Origin: Micromonospora yangpuensis
Lineage (GTDB): Bacteria > Actinomycetota > Actinomycetes > Mycobacteriales > Micromonosporaceae
Direction of reading: 5' to 3'
NCBI RefSeq assembly: GCF_900091615.1
Contig: NZ_FMIA01000002.1
Location: forward strand, 1,178,001 to 1,242,000
DNA length: 64,000 nt
The notes beneath the pieces are model-generated. The model saw only the letters and a list, made by a program, of their open reading frames with translations, ran no database searches and was not told the DNA's origin. Position numbers and translations under genes: made by a program. Within the stretch, counting starts at the first letter, position 1; every line of letters begins with the position of its first letter. Of this stretch, positions 1-9,691 are shown piece by piece.

Positions 1-1
1 T

Positions 2-337
2 GCCCCGGACGCCCCCCTGGCCAGCGCGAACGAGGTCGAGGTGGTACGCGCCGGAGCCGACGGGTACGTCGCCGCCGTCGACGCGTACGCCATCGGGGTG
101 GCCGCGTGGCGGCTCGGTGCCGGCCGGGCCCGCAAGGAGGACCCGGTGGTCGCCGCCGCCGGGGTGGTGCTGCACAAGCGGCCGGGCGAGGCGGTGCGGG
201 CCGGTGAACCGCTGTACGAGCTGCGCGCCGACGACGCCGGGCGGATACCCGCGGCGCTGGCCGAGGCGGCCGAGGCGGTCCGGATCTCGGCCACCGCGCC
301 ACCGGTCGCACCGTTGGTCATCGAGCGGATCGACTGA
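2..337 (+). CDS. deoA: Thymidine phosphorylase, C-terminal part (5' end outside window)
   Basis: About 111 residues are visible, open from the window edge to the stop codon. They match the C-terminal domain of pyrimidine-nucleoside phosphorylases: the stretch AYAIGVAAWRLGAGRARKED followed by GVVLHKRPGEAV is the family signature that packs against the catalytic domain. The enzyme converts thymidine and phosphate to thymine and deoxyribose-1-phosphate in the cytosol, feeding the deoxyribose pathway whose aldolase (deoC) lies near 22 kb. Catalytic and phosphate-binding residues are upstream of the window, so function is inferred from the C-domain alone. About 100 bp separate it from the next gene on the same strand. 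Confidence 0.85.
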   Translation, partial: APDAPLASANEVEVVRAGADGYVAAVDAYAIGVAAWRLGAGRARKEDPVVAAAGVVLHKRPGEAVRAGEPLYELRADDAGRIPAALAEAAEAVRISATAPPVAPLVIERID

Positions 338-434
338 GCGGGGCGGCGTCGGTGCCGACCAGCTCAACGACTATTCTCCCTGGCCGGGGGGAACAGACCG
401 GCGCCGGGACGACGTCAGACAGGGGTCTTCAGCC

Positions 435-1115
435 GTGACCGTACCTGCCCCCGACCCGCAGGCCGTCCGGGAGGCGAGCCTGGAGGAGCTGGAGCGGCTC
501 CGGCTACCGCTGCCGCCCAGCCAGTTCCCGCTGGTGTGGGAGAGCGGCGACGAGATCGAGCTACGCCCCACCGGCGAGATCGAGGCCCGGATCGCGGTGC
601 TGCACGTCATCCTGGCCCGCTGCTTCGGGATGCCGCCGCAGGCCGCGATGAGCTGGCTGCTCGGCTCGCACCTGGTCGACCTGGTCACCCCGCCGGAGTG
701 GCAGTTCCTGATGGGCGGTCGGGGGGACCACCGCTCCTTCGTGCTGCACCACGACGCGCTCTTCTCGCTGGCCTGGGTGCTCGGCCTGACCAAGCAGCTC
801 GACCCGACCCTGCCGGTCGACGAGCGGCTGGTGGAACGGCTGCCGCAGATCTCGGTGGGGGAGACCTTCGACCAGTGGCGGGGCCGGATCCTCGCCGCGC
901 CGCAGCATCCGGCCGACGCCGCCGCCCTGCTCGACCTGCACTACTGCCTGGACTGGGCGTACCTGGAGTTGGAGAAGGCCGGCCGGGCGCTGCCCGGTCT
1001 GGTCGACGCGAACGCCATCGGCCAGCGCCGGTGGGCGCTGGAGTGGGCGGTGGTGCTGCGCGGCCCGTACCACGACGAGCCGCCCGGCTGGGAAGAGGTC
1101 GACCTCTCCACCTGA
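435..1115 (+). CDS. DUF4272 domain-containing protein
   Basis: A 226-residue cytosolic protein that starts at a GTG preceded by AGGGGTCTTCAGCC. The body matches the DUF4272 family: an N-terminal helix-rich segment (LARCFGMPPQAAMSWLL), a central EWQFL/HHDALFSLAWVLGL block and the conserved tail with DLHYCLDWAYLELE and QRRWALEWAV. No signal peptide or membrane segment is seen. The biochemical role of the family is unknown. The gene sits downstream of deoA on the same strand with its own ribosome-binding region, so co-transcription is possible but not shown. Upstream in-frame codons lack family similarity, which is why the GTG is preferred. Confidence 0.8.
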   Translation: MTVPAPDPQAVREASLEELERLRLPLPPSQFPLVWESGDEIELRPTGEIEARIAVLHVILARCFGMPPQAAMSWLLGSHLVDLVTPPEWQFLMGGRGDHRSFVLHHDALFSLAWVLGLTKQLDPTLPVDERLVERLPQISVGETFDQWRGRILAAPQHPADAAALLDLHYCLDWAYLELEKAGRALPGLVDANAIGQRRWALEWAVVLRGPYHDEPPGWEEVDLST

Positions 1116-1144
1116 GGGCTCCGGCCGGTGGGTGGCCCGGCCGG

Positions 1145-2119
1145 TCAGCGGGGGCGGTGCACGCCGAGTCGGACGGCCAGGGTCACCGTGACCGGCTCGG
1201 GCCGGGTGGCGATCCGCTCGGCCAGCGCGCCCGGGTCGGTGTGCCAGGCGCTCGGGCCCATGCCGACCAGGGTGCCGACCTCGGCGTGGGTAAGGCTCAG
1301 CCGGCCGCGCAGCACCGTCGCGGCGACCTCGGTGAAGTGCCCGGCCAGGCTCCCGGCGACCCGGTCGGCCTTGGCCGGATCGACCCGGAGCAGCCCGAGC
1401 GCGTCGACCAGCTCGGTGAGATGGTCCTCGGCCGGCGTCACCACCAGCAGCCTGCCGTCGGTAGCCAGCACCCGACGGAACTCCGCGCCGTTGCGCGGGG
1501 CGAAGACGTTGAGCAGCACCGCGACGCAACCGTCGGCCAGCGGCAGCCGCTGCCAGGTGTCGACAAGCGCCGCCGCCGCGCGCGGATGCGCCCGCGCCGC
1601 CCGGCGCAGCGCCGGCTTCGACACGTCCAGGGTCAACCCCACGGCCCCGGGCAGCGCCGCCAGCACCGCCGCGAGGTGCCAGCCGGTCCCGCCCCCGGCA
1701 TCGACCACCAGCGGGTACGCCGCCCGCCCTGGCTCATCGGTGCGGTCCGGCGGTACGGCCTCGGTCCGTGCGGCCCCGGTCCGTACGGCCTCGGTCCGTG
1801 CGGCCCCGGTCCGCGTGCTGTCGGTCGGCTCGGTGGCGGCCAGCGTGGCGGTGCGGGCGGCGTCGGTCAGGGCGGTGGAGATCGCGGCGTAGTGGCCGGC
1901 GGCCAGGAAGTCGCTGCGGGCGGCCACCATCTCGGCGGTGTCCCCGACGTGTGGGGCCCGTCCGGCGAGCAGGTTGACGTAACCCTGCCGGGCCACGTCG
2001 AAGCTGTGCCGGCGTGGGCAGCGCAGCGTCCGGGCGGTGCCGGCGACGGCCTCGGCAAGTGGCTCGGCACAGACCGGGCAGCGCAGCCGGTCGACGACGT
2101 ACGGGTTCATCCGGGCCAT
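1145..2119 (-). CDS. 23S rRNA (guanine-N1) methyltransferase, RlmA/TlrB family
   Basis: A 324-residue SAM-dependent methyltransferase. The N-terminus carries the zinc finger typical of RlmA-type enzymes: CPVC at residues 14-17, then CPRRH at 34-38 and SFDVARQGYVNLL. SAM motif I is VVDAGGGTGWHLA. The family methylates N1 of G745 or G748 in 23S rRNA helix 35; the TlrB branch gives tylosin/mycinamicin resistance, but sequence alone cannot separate the RlmA-I and RlmA-II specificities. Between the N-terminal helices and motif I lies an Ala/Thr/Arg-rich insert built from two copies of a ten-residue unit, encoded by a 30-bp tandem repeat. A second in-frame ATG at 2110 is an alternative start. It is divergent from add. 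Confidence 0.82.
   Translation of the reverse strand: MARMNPYVVDRLRCPVCAEPLAEAVAGTARTLRCPRRHSFDVARQGYVNLLAGRAPHVGDTAEMVAARSDFLAAGHYAAISTALTDAARTATLAATEPTDSTRTGAARTEAVRTGAARTEAVPPDRTDEPGRAAYPLVVDAGGGTGWHLAAVLAALPGAVGLTLDVSKPALRRAARAHPRAAAALVDTWQRLPLADGCVAVLLNVFAPRNGAEFRRVLATDGRLLVVTPAEDHLTELVDALGLLRVDPAKADRVAGSLAGHFTEVAATVLRGRLSLTHAEVGTLVGMGPSAWHTDPGALAERIATRPEPVTVTLAVRLGVHRPR
1759..1818 (-). repeat. 30-bp in-frame tandem repeat inside the rRNA methyltransferase gene
   Basis: Two adjacent 30-bp units (1759-1788 and 1789-1818) are near identical and encode TGAARTEAVR-type decapeptides on the minus strand. The length is a multiple of three, so the reading frame is kept, and the insert falls in a loop before SAM motif I where length change should be tolerated. 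Confidence 0.8.
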
Positions 2120-2199
2120 CCTCGCAGTCGGCGACGGACCCGGTGCCCTCGACCGGCGTGGCGGTGGTGGTCCCGGCAGCGGTCCGGGCGGCGGCTGAC

Positions 2200-2205
2200 T
2201 AGGGT
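2200..2205 (+). promoter_or_regulatory. Probable -10 hexamer of add (leaderless transcript)
   Basis: TAGGGT lies six bases before the ATG of add and there is no Shine-Dalgarno sequence. With the usual distance from -10 to start point, transcription would begin at or next to the A of the start codon. No good -35 is seen. Confidence 0.5.
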
Positions 2206-2211
2206 CTGCCC

Positions 2212-3294
2212 ATGGCAGCGATCTCGTACCAGGACATCGTCAAGGCGCCGAAGGCGCTACTGCACGACCACCTCGACGGCGGGCTGCGACCGGCGACGGT
2301 CGTCGAGTTGGCCGCCGAGGTCGACCACGAGCTGCCCACCACCGACCCGGAGGCGCTGGGCCGCTGGTTCGTCGAGGCGGCCAACTCGGGCTCGCTGGAG
2401 CAGTACCTGGAGACGTTCGCGCACACGGTCGCGGTGATGCAGACCGAGTCGGCGCTGCGCCGGGTGGCGGCCGAGTGCGCGCTGGACCTGGCCGCCGACG
2501 GGGTGGTCTACGCCGAGGTGCGGTTCGCCCCCGAGCAGCACCTGGAGCGGGACCTGACCCTGGACGAGGTGGTGGCGGCGGTGCTGGCCGGCTTCGCCGA
2601 GGGCAGCGCGGCGGCCGCCGCGGCCGGTACGCCGATCCGGGTGGGCACCCTGCTCACCGCGATGCGGCACGCCGCCCGGTCACAGGAGATCGCCGAGCTG
2701 GCGGTCCGGCACCGGGACACCGGGGTGGTGGGCTTCGACATCGCCGGTGCCGAGGCCGGCTTCCCGCCCACCCGCCACCTGGACGCCTTCGAGTACCTCC
2801 AGCGGGAGAACTTCCACTTCACCATCCACGCCGGGGAGGCCTTCGGGCTGCCCTCGATCTGGCAGGCCATCCAGTGGTGTGGCGCCGACCGGCTCGGGCA
2901 CGGGGTACGGATCGTCGACGACATCACCGTCGGCGCGGAGCCGCAGCTGGGTCGACTGGCCGCGTACGTGCGGGACAAGCGGATCCCGCTGGAGCTGTGC
3001 CCGTCGTCGAACGTGCAGACCGGTGCCGTGGCGTCGATCGCCGAGCATCCCATCGGGCTGCTGCGGGACCTGCGGTTCCGGGCCACCGTCAACACCGACA
3101 ACCGGCTGATGAGCGGCACCTCGATGTCCCGGGAGATGGCGCTGCTGGTGGAGGCGTTCGGCTACGGCTGGAAGGAACTCCAGTGGTTCACCATCAACGC
3201 GATGAAGAGCGCGTTCATCCCGTTCGACGAACGGCTCCGGATCATCGACGAGGTGATCAAGCCGGCGTACGCGAAGCTGCTCGGCCAGCGGTGA
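2212..3294 (+). CDS. add: Adenosine deaminase
   Basis: 360 residues, the normal length for bacterial adenosine deaminase. It hydrolyses adenosine or deoxyadenosine to inosine or deoxyinosine and ammonia in the cytosol for purine salvage. Zinc and catalytic residues are in place: H18 and H20 in LLHDHLDG, H206 and E209 in [11 protein letters not shown]230 in RLGHGVR, and D296 in [13 protein letters not shown]. The ATG follows a TAGGGT hexamer by six bases without a ribosome-binding site, suggesting a leaderless mRNA. Its last 38 bases overlap the convergent kinase-like gene. Together with deoA, upp, deoC and guaB1 it makes this window rich in nucleoside and nucleotide salvage. Confidence 0.95.
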   Translation: MAAISYQDIVKAPKALLHDHLDGGLRPATVVELAAEVDHELPTTDPEALGRWFVEAANSGSLEQYLETFAHTVAVMQTESALRRVAAECALDLAADGVVYAEVRFAPEQHLERDLTLDEVVAAVLAGFAEGSAAAAAAGTPIRVGTLLTAMRHAARSQEIAELAVRHRDTGVVGFDIAGAEAGFPPTRHLDAFEYLQRENFHFTIHAGEAFGLPSIWQAIQWCGADRLGHGVRIVDDITVGAEPQLGRLAAYVRDKRIPLELCPSSNVQTGAVASIAEHPIGLLRDLRFRATVNTDNRLMSGTSMSREMALLVEAFGYGWKELQWFTINAMKSAFIPFDERLRIIDEVIKPAYAKLLGQR

Positions 3295-3886
3295 CCGACG
3301 GCTGCCCCAGGCCGGCCACCCGGCGCAGCACCTCGGCGGCCCGGGTCGGTTCCGCACCGAGCGCGGCCTGTCGGCGCAGCACCTGAGGCTCGGCGCGCAG
3401 CAGCGCGATCCCGCGTCGTACCAGCAGGCCCGGGGCCTTGCGCCGCTGCGCCAGGTCGCGGGCGAGCCGGCGCAGGAAGGTCGTGCCGCGCGGCCGGCGC
3501 AGCGCGTACGCCCCGGCGAGCAGCCCCTGCCGGCGACATTCCGCGACGATCTCGGCGGCGAAGATACCTTCGGCCATGAAAAGTGGCGATCCGGTGAGTT
3601 CGAGTGTCCTTGTGTCCACTCTGCGGTCCGCGCCGAGCGCGTAGACGGGTACTTCGGCCCGGCCCTGTTGGGCCAGAAGGGCAATGGCCGCCACCGCCGC
3701 GCCCGCGTCCCAGGCCTCGGGTGAATCCCAGTCCACCAGCCCGTTACGCCGGGGCAACGTAGGGTCGTCACCGTCCTTGTAGAAGTCATCCAAACAGAGG
3801 ACGGGAAGACCCGTTCGATGCGCTATGTACGACTTTCCGGAGCCGGACGCGCCGGCGAGCAAAACAACGCGATGAAGGTGTGTCAT
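3257..3886 (-). CDS. Uridine kinase-like P-loop NTPase
   Basis: 209 residues with a Walker A loop at 12-19 (GASGSGKS), [16 protein letters not shown] matching the nucleoside-binding segment of uridine kinases, WDSPEAWD, and the acidic [11 protein letters not shown] strand. It probably phosphorylates uridine/cytidine or a related small substrate with ATP in the cytosol; exact specificity is not certain because the family also includes other small-molecule kinases. The 3' end overlaps add by 38 bp in convergent orientation. It is divergent from the conservon, with about 190 bp between the two start codons that must hold both promoters. Confidence 0.78.
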   Translation of the reverse strand: MTHLHRVVLLAGASGSGKSYIAHRTGLPVLCLDDFYKDGDDPTLPRRNGLVDWDSPEAWDAGAAVAAIALLAQQGRAEVPVYALGADRRVDTRTLELTGSPLFMAEGIFAAEIVAECRRQGLLAGAYALRRPRGTTFLRRLARDLAQRRKAPGLLVRRGIALLRAEPQVLRRQAALGAEPTRAAEVLRRVAGLGQPSVTAGRAASRTPA

Positions 3887-4077
3887 TACCGTGGGTGACT
3901 CCGCCCAGGCAGATTGCCAGCAAATTGCATCAACATCTCATCACACCGTCCGTGACTGCCAGGCTGGGCTTTCTCTTTGCGTGACGGCGTGATGGAATCT
4001 CGGAGGTCCGACCCGCCGGGTCGGTCGCTGGGCGTTGCCCTGGCAACGCGCGAAGCTGTGATCGCAAGGGCGGTGAC

Positions 4078-7000
4078 GTGAGCAAACGACCAAAGACGGC
4101 AGGCTCCTTCCGGTCGCGGCTGCGCCCCACCGGGCGGCTGCGCGACATGCCGATCTGGTCCAAGCTCGGTCTCATCATGATCGTGCCGACCATCGCCACG
4201 GTGGTCGTGGGTACCAGCGGTCTGGTCGACCACCTGGACACGCTCAACACCGCGAACCGCGCCGGCGACCTGGCCAACCTCACCGGCTACTCGGGTGACC
4301 TGGTCAACTCGCTGCAGGACGAGCGGACCTCCGCGGTGCTGTTGCTCGGTGCCGCCAACGGCCCGACCAAGGAGCGCTACCGCGAGGCGTACGGTCAGGT
4401 CAACCAGCGGGTGGACGACGCCAAGGGCCCGTACTCCCAGCAGCGTTCCGAGGTCGACGACCTGCCGAACAGCCTCGACGTGCTGCTCAACCGGATCGAC
4501 GAGAACCTCACCGAGCTGCCCGGCACCCGCAGTCAGGTCTTCAACGGCCGACTCAAGCTGACCGACGCGGTCCGCACGTACGAGGTGCTGATCAAGGACC
4601 TGCTCGACATCCGCGACTCCGCCGCGCAGCTGGCCGGGGACAACGACCTCGGCGAGCGCATGCGCGCCGCCGCGGCGACCGCCCAGTCCAAGGAATGGCT
4701 GTCCAAGCGCCGGGTGGTGGTCCACCGCGCGCTCATCCAGCAGACCCTCAACCCGGCCCTGCGTGAGGACTACATCGCCACCGGCACCGGCCAGGACCAG
4801 TTCCTGGAGAGCTTCTTCACGGTCGCCAACGAGGCCGAGGAGCAGTTCTACACGGCCACCGTCGCCGGCCCCGACCTGCGCGAGGCGGACAACTACAACG
4901 GTTGGATCAAGAGCAACACCACCGAGAGCATGGCCGACGCGCCCTTCGGACCGGACCAGTGGGACGGCGCGATGACCGCCAACGCCAAGCTGATGCGGAC
5001 CGTGGAGACCAAGCTCGACGGTGACGTGGTCCGACAGGCCGACGCGATCCGCTCCGACGTCCAGCGTCAGGTCTTCCTGGAGACCGGCCTGCTGCTGAGC
5101 ATGCTGCTGCTGGCCATCCTCTTCGCGTACCTGGTCGCCCGCTCGATGGCCAGGTCGCTGCGGGAGCTGCGCCAGGGCGCGCTCAACATCGCCCAGTACG
5201 GCCTGCCGCACGCGGTGGCCCGGCTGCGGGATCCGCAGCTGACCGGCCAGCTCTCCCCGGTGCAGCTGGCCAACCAGATCGCCGAGCCGCTGCCGGTGCG
5301 CAGCAAGGACGAGTTCGGTCAGGTGACCGAGGCGTTCAACGCCGTCCACCTGGAGGCGGTCCGGACCGCCGCCGAGCAGGCCGCGCTGCGGGCCTCCGTC
5401 GCCACCATGTTCGTCAACCTGGCCCGTCGGTCGCAGATCCTGGTCGACCGCCTGATCGGTCACCTCGACCGGTTGGAGCGCGGCGAGGAGGACCCGGACC
5501 GGCTGGCCGAGCTCTTCCAGCTCGACCACCTGGCCACCCGGATGCGCCGTAACGACGAGAACCTCCTCGTCCTCGCCGGCGCGGACTCCACCCGGGTCCA
5601 GCGTGAGCCGGCCGCCCTGATCGACGTGCTGCGCGCCGCCCAGTCCGAGGTCGAGCACTACACCCGGATCGAGTTCGGCGTGATCGACCGGGACATCGAG
5701 GTCGCGGCGCACGCGGTCAACGACCTGGTGCACCTGGTCGCCGAGCTGTTCGACAACGCCACCGCCTTCTCACCGCCGGACTCCCAGGTCATGGTGGAGG
5801 CCCGGCGGGTCGGCGAGCGCGCCTCGCTGTACGTCGAGGACCGGGGCATCGGCATCAGCGTCGACCAGCTCGCCGACCTCAACGAGCGGCTCGCCACGCC
5901 ACCCCAGGTCGACGTGGCGGTCTCCCGGATGATGGGCCTGGTCGTGGTCGCCCGGCTGGCCTCGCGCCACGGCGTCAAGGTGGAGCTGCGTCCCGGCACC
6001 GACCGGGGCACGGTCGCCGACGTCACCATGCCCACCTCGGTGCTGGTGCCGCGGGCACTCTCCGGACGGCAGCAGATGCCGGCGCTGCCGGCCTCGGCGG
6101 GTGGCCTCCTGCCGGCCGGACCGCAGTCGTCCAGCCCGCAGTCGTCCGGTCCGCAGTCGTCCGGTCCGGCGCCGGCCTTCGGTGGCTCGTCGACATCGAG
6201 CTTCGCGGGCTTCGGTGCCGCGCCGGCGCTGGGCAGCGCGCCGACCGGCCAGATCCCGGCGCAGCGGACGGGCGGCTCGGGCAACCAGATGACCCTCGGT
6301 GGCCGGTCCGTCGACCCGGCTCCGCGCAACGGCACCCCGGTGACCGCCGGTCCGGGCCGGGCCCTGCCGGCCTGGTCCGACCTGACCGGCGCCACCGGCA
6401 CCAACGGTGACGACTCCTTCGGCGCGCCCCGGACCGCCAACGGGCAGCAGATCGACCCGCTGCCGCAGCGTCGCGCCGGCGGCGACGGCGACCCGATCGG
6501 CTCCGGACAGCAGCCGGCCATCCCGCGTCAACCCACCTCGTACGCCCCGCCGGTGTCGAGCCCGCCGGTCTCCGGCGCCCCCATCTCCGGCGTGCCGGTC
6601 TCGGGTCAGCCGATCTCCGGTGCCCCGGTCTCCGGTCAGCCGGTGTCCGGGTCCCCGGTCTCCGGTCAGCCGGCGTACCCGGGCACCGGGCAGTCGGACA
6701 GCGGCGGCTTCGCCGCGTTCGGCGGGACGGGTTCCGGGCTGCCGTCGCGACCCGCCCCGAACGCGCCGGCACCGCCGGTCTGGCCACCGGTTCCGGGTAC
6801 GGAGCGCGAGGCGGCCACCCCGCCGGTGCCTGAGCGGCTGGCCGCAGCCCTGGACATGACCACCGAACTGCCCCGGGTGCCCCGTACCGACCCGGAGCAG
6901 CGGCCCGCGGCGCAGGACACCGCCCGGCAGCCCGCCCCGGCTCCGGCCCGCCCCACCCAGCAGAACCGGAAGCCGTACGCCGACGAGACGATGGAACTGC

Positions 7001-7629
7001 CCATCTTCCGCGAGCTGGAATCGGCCTGGTTCCGGACCCGCCGACCGGGGTCGGACGAGACCACGGGAGCCGAGGCTCCGCAGCCGGTGCCGGTGAGCGC
7101 GGCGGCCACCCAGCAGATCCCGGTGGTCGACGCGAACGGCCGACCCGTGCAGCGGACCGCCACCGGGACAGGTGACACACCGATGGCAGACACCCCGAGA
7201 TCCACCGGATCGCCGGGCGACGACGGGCCGGACCAGCGGGGCGGGGTCGCCGACGCCTTCGGCTCCCGTCGTGCCGGCCAGCCGCCGTACCAGGGTTGGC
7301 AGACCGCCGCCGACGACGGCTGGCGCGCGGCCACCGCGGCGAGCGAGGTGCCGGTCGCGGCCACCACCCAGACCGGTCTGCCGAAGCGGACCCCGATGGC
7401 GCAGCTCGTGCCCGGTGCGGTGGAGAAGCCGACCACGTCGGTCCAGCGGCGGACGCCGGAGGCCGTACGCGGTCTGCTCTCCGCCTACCATCGAGGGGTG
7501 CAACGCGGCCGGACCAATCCGTCCGACGGCAACCCGACCAACCCGGGGGAGACCCCGGGAGGGCAGCAATCCTCGCAGTCTGGCTCAGGCTCAGCGGCCG
7601 GGAGCGGGCAGAAGGAGCAACAAGGATGA
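4078..7629 (+). CDS. cvnA: Conservon sensor histidine kinase with NIT domain (CvnA)
   Basis: 1183 residues, GTG start. TM1 is at about 30-50, followed by an extracytoplasmic nitrate/nitrite-sensing (NIT) type domain to about 330, TM2 at about 333-352, HAMP, a dimerisation region with [10 protein letters not shown] (His484 a candidate phosphoacceptor) and a HATPase domain with N-box ELFDNATAF (556-564) and G-box DRGIGIS (near 588). The C-terminal 480 residues are a disordered Pro/Gly/Ser linker with ISG/VSGxP hexapeptide repeats (DNA 6550-6680) ending in a conserved module: [10 protein letters not shown] (976-985), DGW, GLPKR (1100-1104), LVPG (1110-1113) and YHRGVQRGR. It is the first gene of a four-gene set matching the Streptomyces conservons, in which the kinase works with roadblock, DUF742 and GTPase proteins as a membrane-bound G-protein-like switch. 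It overlaps cvnB by ATGA. Confidence 0.93.
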   Translation: MSKRPKTAGSFRSRLRPTGRLRDMPIWSKLGLIMIVPTIATVVVGTSGLVDHLDTLNTANRAGDLANLTGYSGDLVNSLQDERTSAVLLLGAANGPTKERYREAYGQVNQRVDDAKGPYSQQRSEVDDLPNSLDVLLNRIDENLTELPGTRSQVFNGRLKLTDAVRTYEVLIKDLLDIRDSAAQLAGDNDLGERMRAAAATAQSKEWLSKRRVVVHRALIQQTLNPALREDYIATGTGQDQFLESFFTVANEAEEQFYTATVAGPDLREADNYNGWIKSNTTESMADAPFGPDQWDGAMTANAKLMRTVETKLDGDVVRQADAIRSDVQRQVFLETGLLLSMLLLAILFAYLVARSMARSLRELRQGALNIAQYGLPHAVARLRDPQLTGQLSPVQLANQIAEPLPVRSKDEFGQVTEAFNAVHLEAVRTAAEQAALRASVATMFVNLARRSQILVDRLIGHLDRLERGEEDPDRLAELFQLDHLATRMRRNDENLLVLAGADSTRVQREPAALIDVLRAAQSEVEHYTRIEFGVIDRDIEVAAHAVNDLVHLVAELFDNATAFSPPDSQVMVEARRVGERASLYVEDRGIGISVDQLADLNERLATPPQVDVAVSRMMGLVVVARLASRHGVKVELRPGTDRGTVADVTMPTSVLVPRALSGRQQMPALPASAGGLLPAGPQSSSPQSSGPQSSGPAPAFGGSSTSSFAGFGAAPALGSAPTGQIPAQRTGGSGNQMTLGGRSVDPAPRNGTPVTAGPGRALPAWSDLTGATGTNGDDSFGAPRTANGQQIDPLPQRRAGGDGDPIGSGQQPAIPRQPTSYAPPVSSPPVSGAPISGVPVSGQPISGAPVSGQPVSGSPVSGQPAYPGTGQSDSGGFAAFGGTGSGLPSRPAPNAPAPPVWPPVPGTEREAATPPVPERLAAALDMTTELPRVPRTDPEQRPAAQDTARQPAPAPARPTQQNRKPYADETMELPIFRELESAWFRTRRPGSDETTGAEAPQPVPVSAAATQQIPVVDANGRPVQRTATGTGDTPMADTPRSTGSPGDDGPDQRGGVADAFGSRRAGQPPYQGWQTAADDGWRAATAASEVPVAATTQTGLPKRTPMAQLVPGAVEKPTTSVQRRTPEAVRGLLSAYHRGVQRGRTNPSDGNPTNPGETPGGQQSSQSGSGSAAGSGQKEQQG

Positions 7630-8030
7630 CTACTACGCAGGATCTCGGTTGGCTGTTGGCCAACTTCGCCGACCGGGTGCCCGGCGTCGCGCATGCGGTC
7701 GCCGTCTCCGCGGACGGCCTGCTCCTCGCGTCGTCACGAGACCTCCCCCGGGACCGGGCCGACCAGTTGGCCGCGATCGCGTCCGGGCTGGTCAGCTTGA
7801 CCCAGGGCGCGGCCCGCTGCTTCGAGGGCGGCGCGGTGCTACAGACAGTGGTCGAGATGGACAATGGCTTCCTGTTCCTCATGTCCATCTCCGACGGCTC
7901 GTCGTTCGCCGTGCTCGCCGCCCGTAGCTGTGACGTCGGGCAGGTCGGCTACGAGATGGCGTTGCTGGTGGACCGGGTGGGCGACGCACTGACCCCGCAG
8001 ACGCGGGCGGCTGCGGGCATGCTGGGCTGA
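7626..8030 (+). CDS. cvnB: Roadblock/LC7 domain protein (CvnB)
   Basis: 134 residues consisting almost wholly of one roadblock/LC7 domain: [19 protein letters not shown] at the N-terminus, [13 protein letters not shown], then the alpha-beta segment ending in [10 protein letters not shown]. The ATG overlaps the kinase stop codon (ATGA), implying translational coupling, and AAGGAG-like bases precede it. In conservons the CvnB protein binds CvnA and CvnD and is thought to act as a platform or GTPase-activating partner, as in Ras-like MglA/MglB pairs. A 99-bp gap with a hairpin separates it from cvnC. Confidence 0.93.
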   Translation: MTTTQDLGWLLANFADRVPGVAHAVAVSADGLLLASSRDLPRDRADQLAAIASGLVSLTQGAARCFEGGAVLQTVVEMDNGFLFLMSISDGSSFAVLAARSCDVGQVGYEMALLVDRVGDALTPQTRAAAGMLG

Positions 8031-8084
8031 TCCACCCGCTGACCGGCAGGTCGGCAGGGCAACGAGAACAGGTACGACGAGTGC

Positions 8085-8102
8085 CACCGGTGAAGACCGG
8101 TG
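8085..8102 (+). other. Intercistronic hairpin upstream of cvnC
   Basis: CACCGGT-GAAG-ACCGGTG forms a perfect seven-bp stem with a tetraloop, ending ten bases before the strong ribosome-binding site of cvnC. There is no T tract. It could stabilise or process the mRNA between cvnB and cvnC, or modulate access to the ribosome site. Confidence 0.45.
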
Positions 8103-8129
8103 CCGGGTACGAAGGAGGTGAGCGGCGAC

Positions 8130-8510
8130 ATGGCCGATCGTGACGAACCGACCGGAGCGTTGGTCCGTCCATACGCCGTGACCCGCGGTCGTACCCGTCC
8201 CCGGTTGGACATCGCACTGGAGGCACTCGTCGAAACGACGGTGCGCGGCCGGGCCACCGCCAATGGCAACAGCGGTGGCCAGGGCCGGGAACACCAATAT
8301 ATTGCCGCGCTGTGTGACGGACGCGTGCAGTCGCTCGCGGAGATCGCGGCGCGGATGCAGCTTCCGCTTGGCGTGGCCCGGGTGCTCATCGCCGACATGG
8401 CGACGGATGGCCTGGTCGCGGTCCACGAGCCGACCATTCTGGACGACTCGGATGACGCGGTGGGCACTGAACTGCTGGAGAGGGTGCTGAGTGGACTTCG
8501 CAGGCTCTGA
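8130..8510 (+). CDS. cvnC: DUF742 domain protein (CvnC)
   Basis: 126 residues. The start ATG at 8130 is chosen because AAGGAGGTG (8112-8120) is correctly spaced from it; an in-frame GTG at 8118 lies inside that site. The sequence has the DUF742 hallmarks: GALVRPYAVTRGRT at the N-terminus, EHQYIAALC, and a winged-helix-like half with SLAEIAARMQLPLGVARVLIADMATDGLVAVH. DUF742 proteins are the third member of conservons; they resemble a winged helix, but their role is not settled. The 3' end overlaps cvnD by 20 bp. Confidence 0.92.
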   Translation: MADRDEPTGALVRPYAVTRGRTRPRLDIALEALVETTVRGRATANGNSGGQGREHQYIAALCDGRVQSLAEIAARMQLPLGVARVLIADMATDGLVAVHEPTILDDSDDAVGTELLERVLSGLRRL

Positions 8511-9105
8511 CATGTCGCGCCGCCCGCCGACCCCGAGCGGGCGGGTGACCTCGGCGAAGATCGTTATCGCCGGTGGTTTCGGTGTCGGTAAGACGACGCT
8601 CGTCGGCTCGGTCTCCGAGATCACGCCGCTGACCACCGAGGCCATCATGACCTCCGCCGGTGTGGGCGTCGACGACACCCGGCAGGTGCCGGGCAAGATG
8701 ACCACCACCGTGGCGATGGACTTCGGCCGGATCTCGATCGACCGGGACCTGATCCTGTACCTCTTCGGTACCCCGGGTCAGACGCGTTTCTGGTTCATGT
8801 GGGACGAGCTGGTCCGGGGCGCGATCGGGGCGGTGGTGCTGGTCGACACCCGTCGGCTGGCCGACTGCTTCGCGGCGATCGACTTCTTCGAGCACCGACG
8901 GCTGCCGTACCTGGTGGCCATCAACTGCTTCGACGGGATGCAGTACCACGACCCGCAGGACGTCCGGGACGCCTTGGCGATCTCCCACGACGTGCCGGTG
9001 GTGGCCTGCGACGCCCGTAACCGGGAGTCGACCAAGCACGTACTGATCTCGCTTGTCGAGTACGTGCTCACCATGCGTCGCTCGCGCGCCGTCGCACCGG
9101 CCTGA
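8491..9105 (+). CDS. cvnD: Small Ras-like GTPase (CvnD)
   Basis: 204 residues. P-loop GGFGVGKTT at residues 28-36, the switch region around LTTEAIMTSAGVGVDDT, and a G3-like FGTPGQTRFWFMWDELVRGAIGA-type segment (no DxxG aspartate; glycine-threonine-proline instead), followed by VVLVDTRRL. The canonical NKxD is replaced by INCFDG, as is usual in this family. Start GTG at 8491 has GGAGAGGG seven bases upstream; ATG at 8512 (MSRRPP) is an alternative. CvnD proteins bind and hydrolyse GTP and are the output switch of the conservon. No terminator is evident directly after the stop codon. Confidence 0.92.
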   Translation: MDFAGSDMSRRPPTPSGRVTSAKIVIAGGFGVGKTTLVGSVSEITPLTTEAIMTSAGVGVDDTRQVPGKMTTTVAMDFGRISIDRDLILYLFGTPGQTRFWFMWDELVRGAIGAVVLVDTRRLADCFAAIDFFEHRRLPYLVAINCFDGMQYHDPQDVRDALAISHDVPVVACDARNRESTKHVLISLVEYVLTMRRSRAVAPA

Positions 9106-9691
9106 CCGGCCCGCTCAGCACCCGGTGACGGCACTGCCGACCCCGGGCGTACGTCGCTGACCCCCGCTCGGCGAGTAACCGCGTCCGCCGGGTCTGTGGC
9201 GTCTGCACCGCGTCCGTCGGTCCTGCACGTCCCCACCGCGTCCGTCGGGTCTGTGGCGTTTTCATCGCCGTCCGTCGGTCCTGCTGCGGACCGACCAGCC
9301 TGTCCCCACCGCGTCCGCCGGGCCAGCGTCGGGCCCGCGCTGCGTCTCGCCTTGGTCTGCGGGAGCCGCACCGGGTGGGTCCCGGGCGTCCAAGAAGGCC
9401 CATCGCCGGGTTACCGGTGACGTGGTTGCCGGGGTCCTGACGGGTGCCATGCGCTCGGGCATGGTGCCCTGTGGCCGCCGGTCTGGCCGTCCGCCGGTCT
9501 GGCCGTCCGCCGCTCGGCCGGGCGCCAGTCTGGCCGGTGACGGCCCCCTGAGCCCGCCCGGTGGGAGTGTCGCGCCCGTGCGGTGGTTCCCGCACCGTCG
9601 CCGTGGCTCATCACGAAGCGGCAGGCGTCATCCCGCCGACAGCCCTACCGGTGCCAGGAGCCGCCGCGCCCGGGTACTCCCCGATCAGCTC
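9106..9691. repeat. Repeat-rich intergenic gap after the conservon
   Basis: No convincing gene. From 9178 to about 9320 there are two and a fraction copies of a degenerate unit of about 57-73 bp beginning ACCGCGTCCGYCGGGTCTG; within each unit the CCGYCGG core recurs. At 9481-9512 a 16-bp unit (GTCTGGCCGTCCGCCG) is perfectly duplicated. Short open frames here have no family features. The gap separates the convergent cvnD and the minus-strand repeat-protein gene. Confidence 0.7.
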
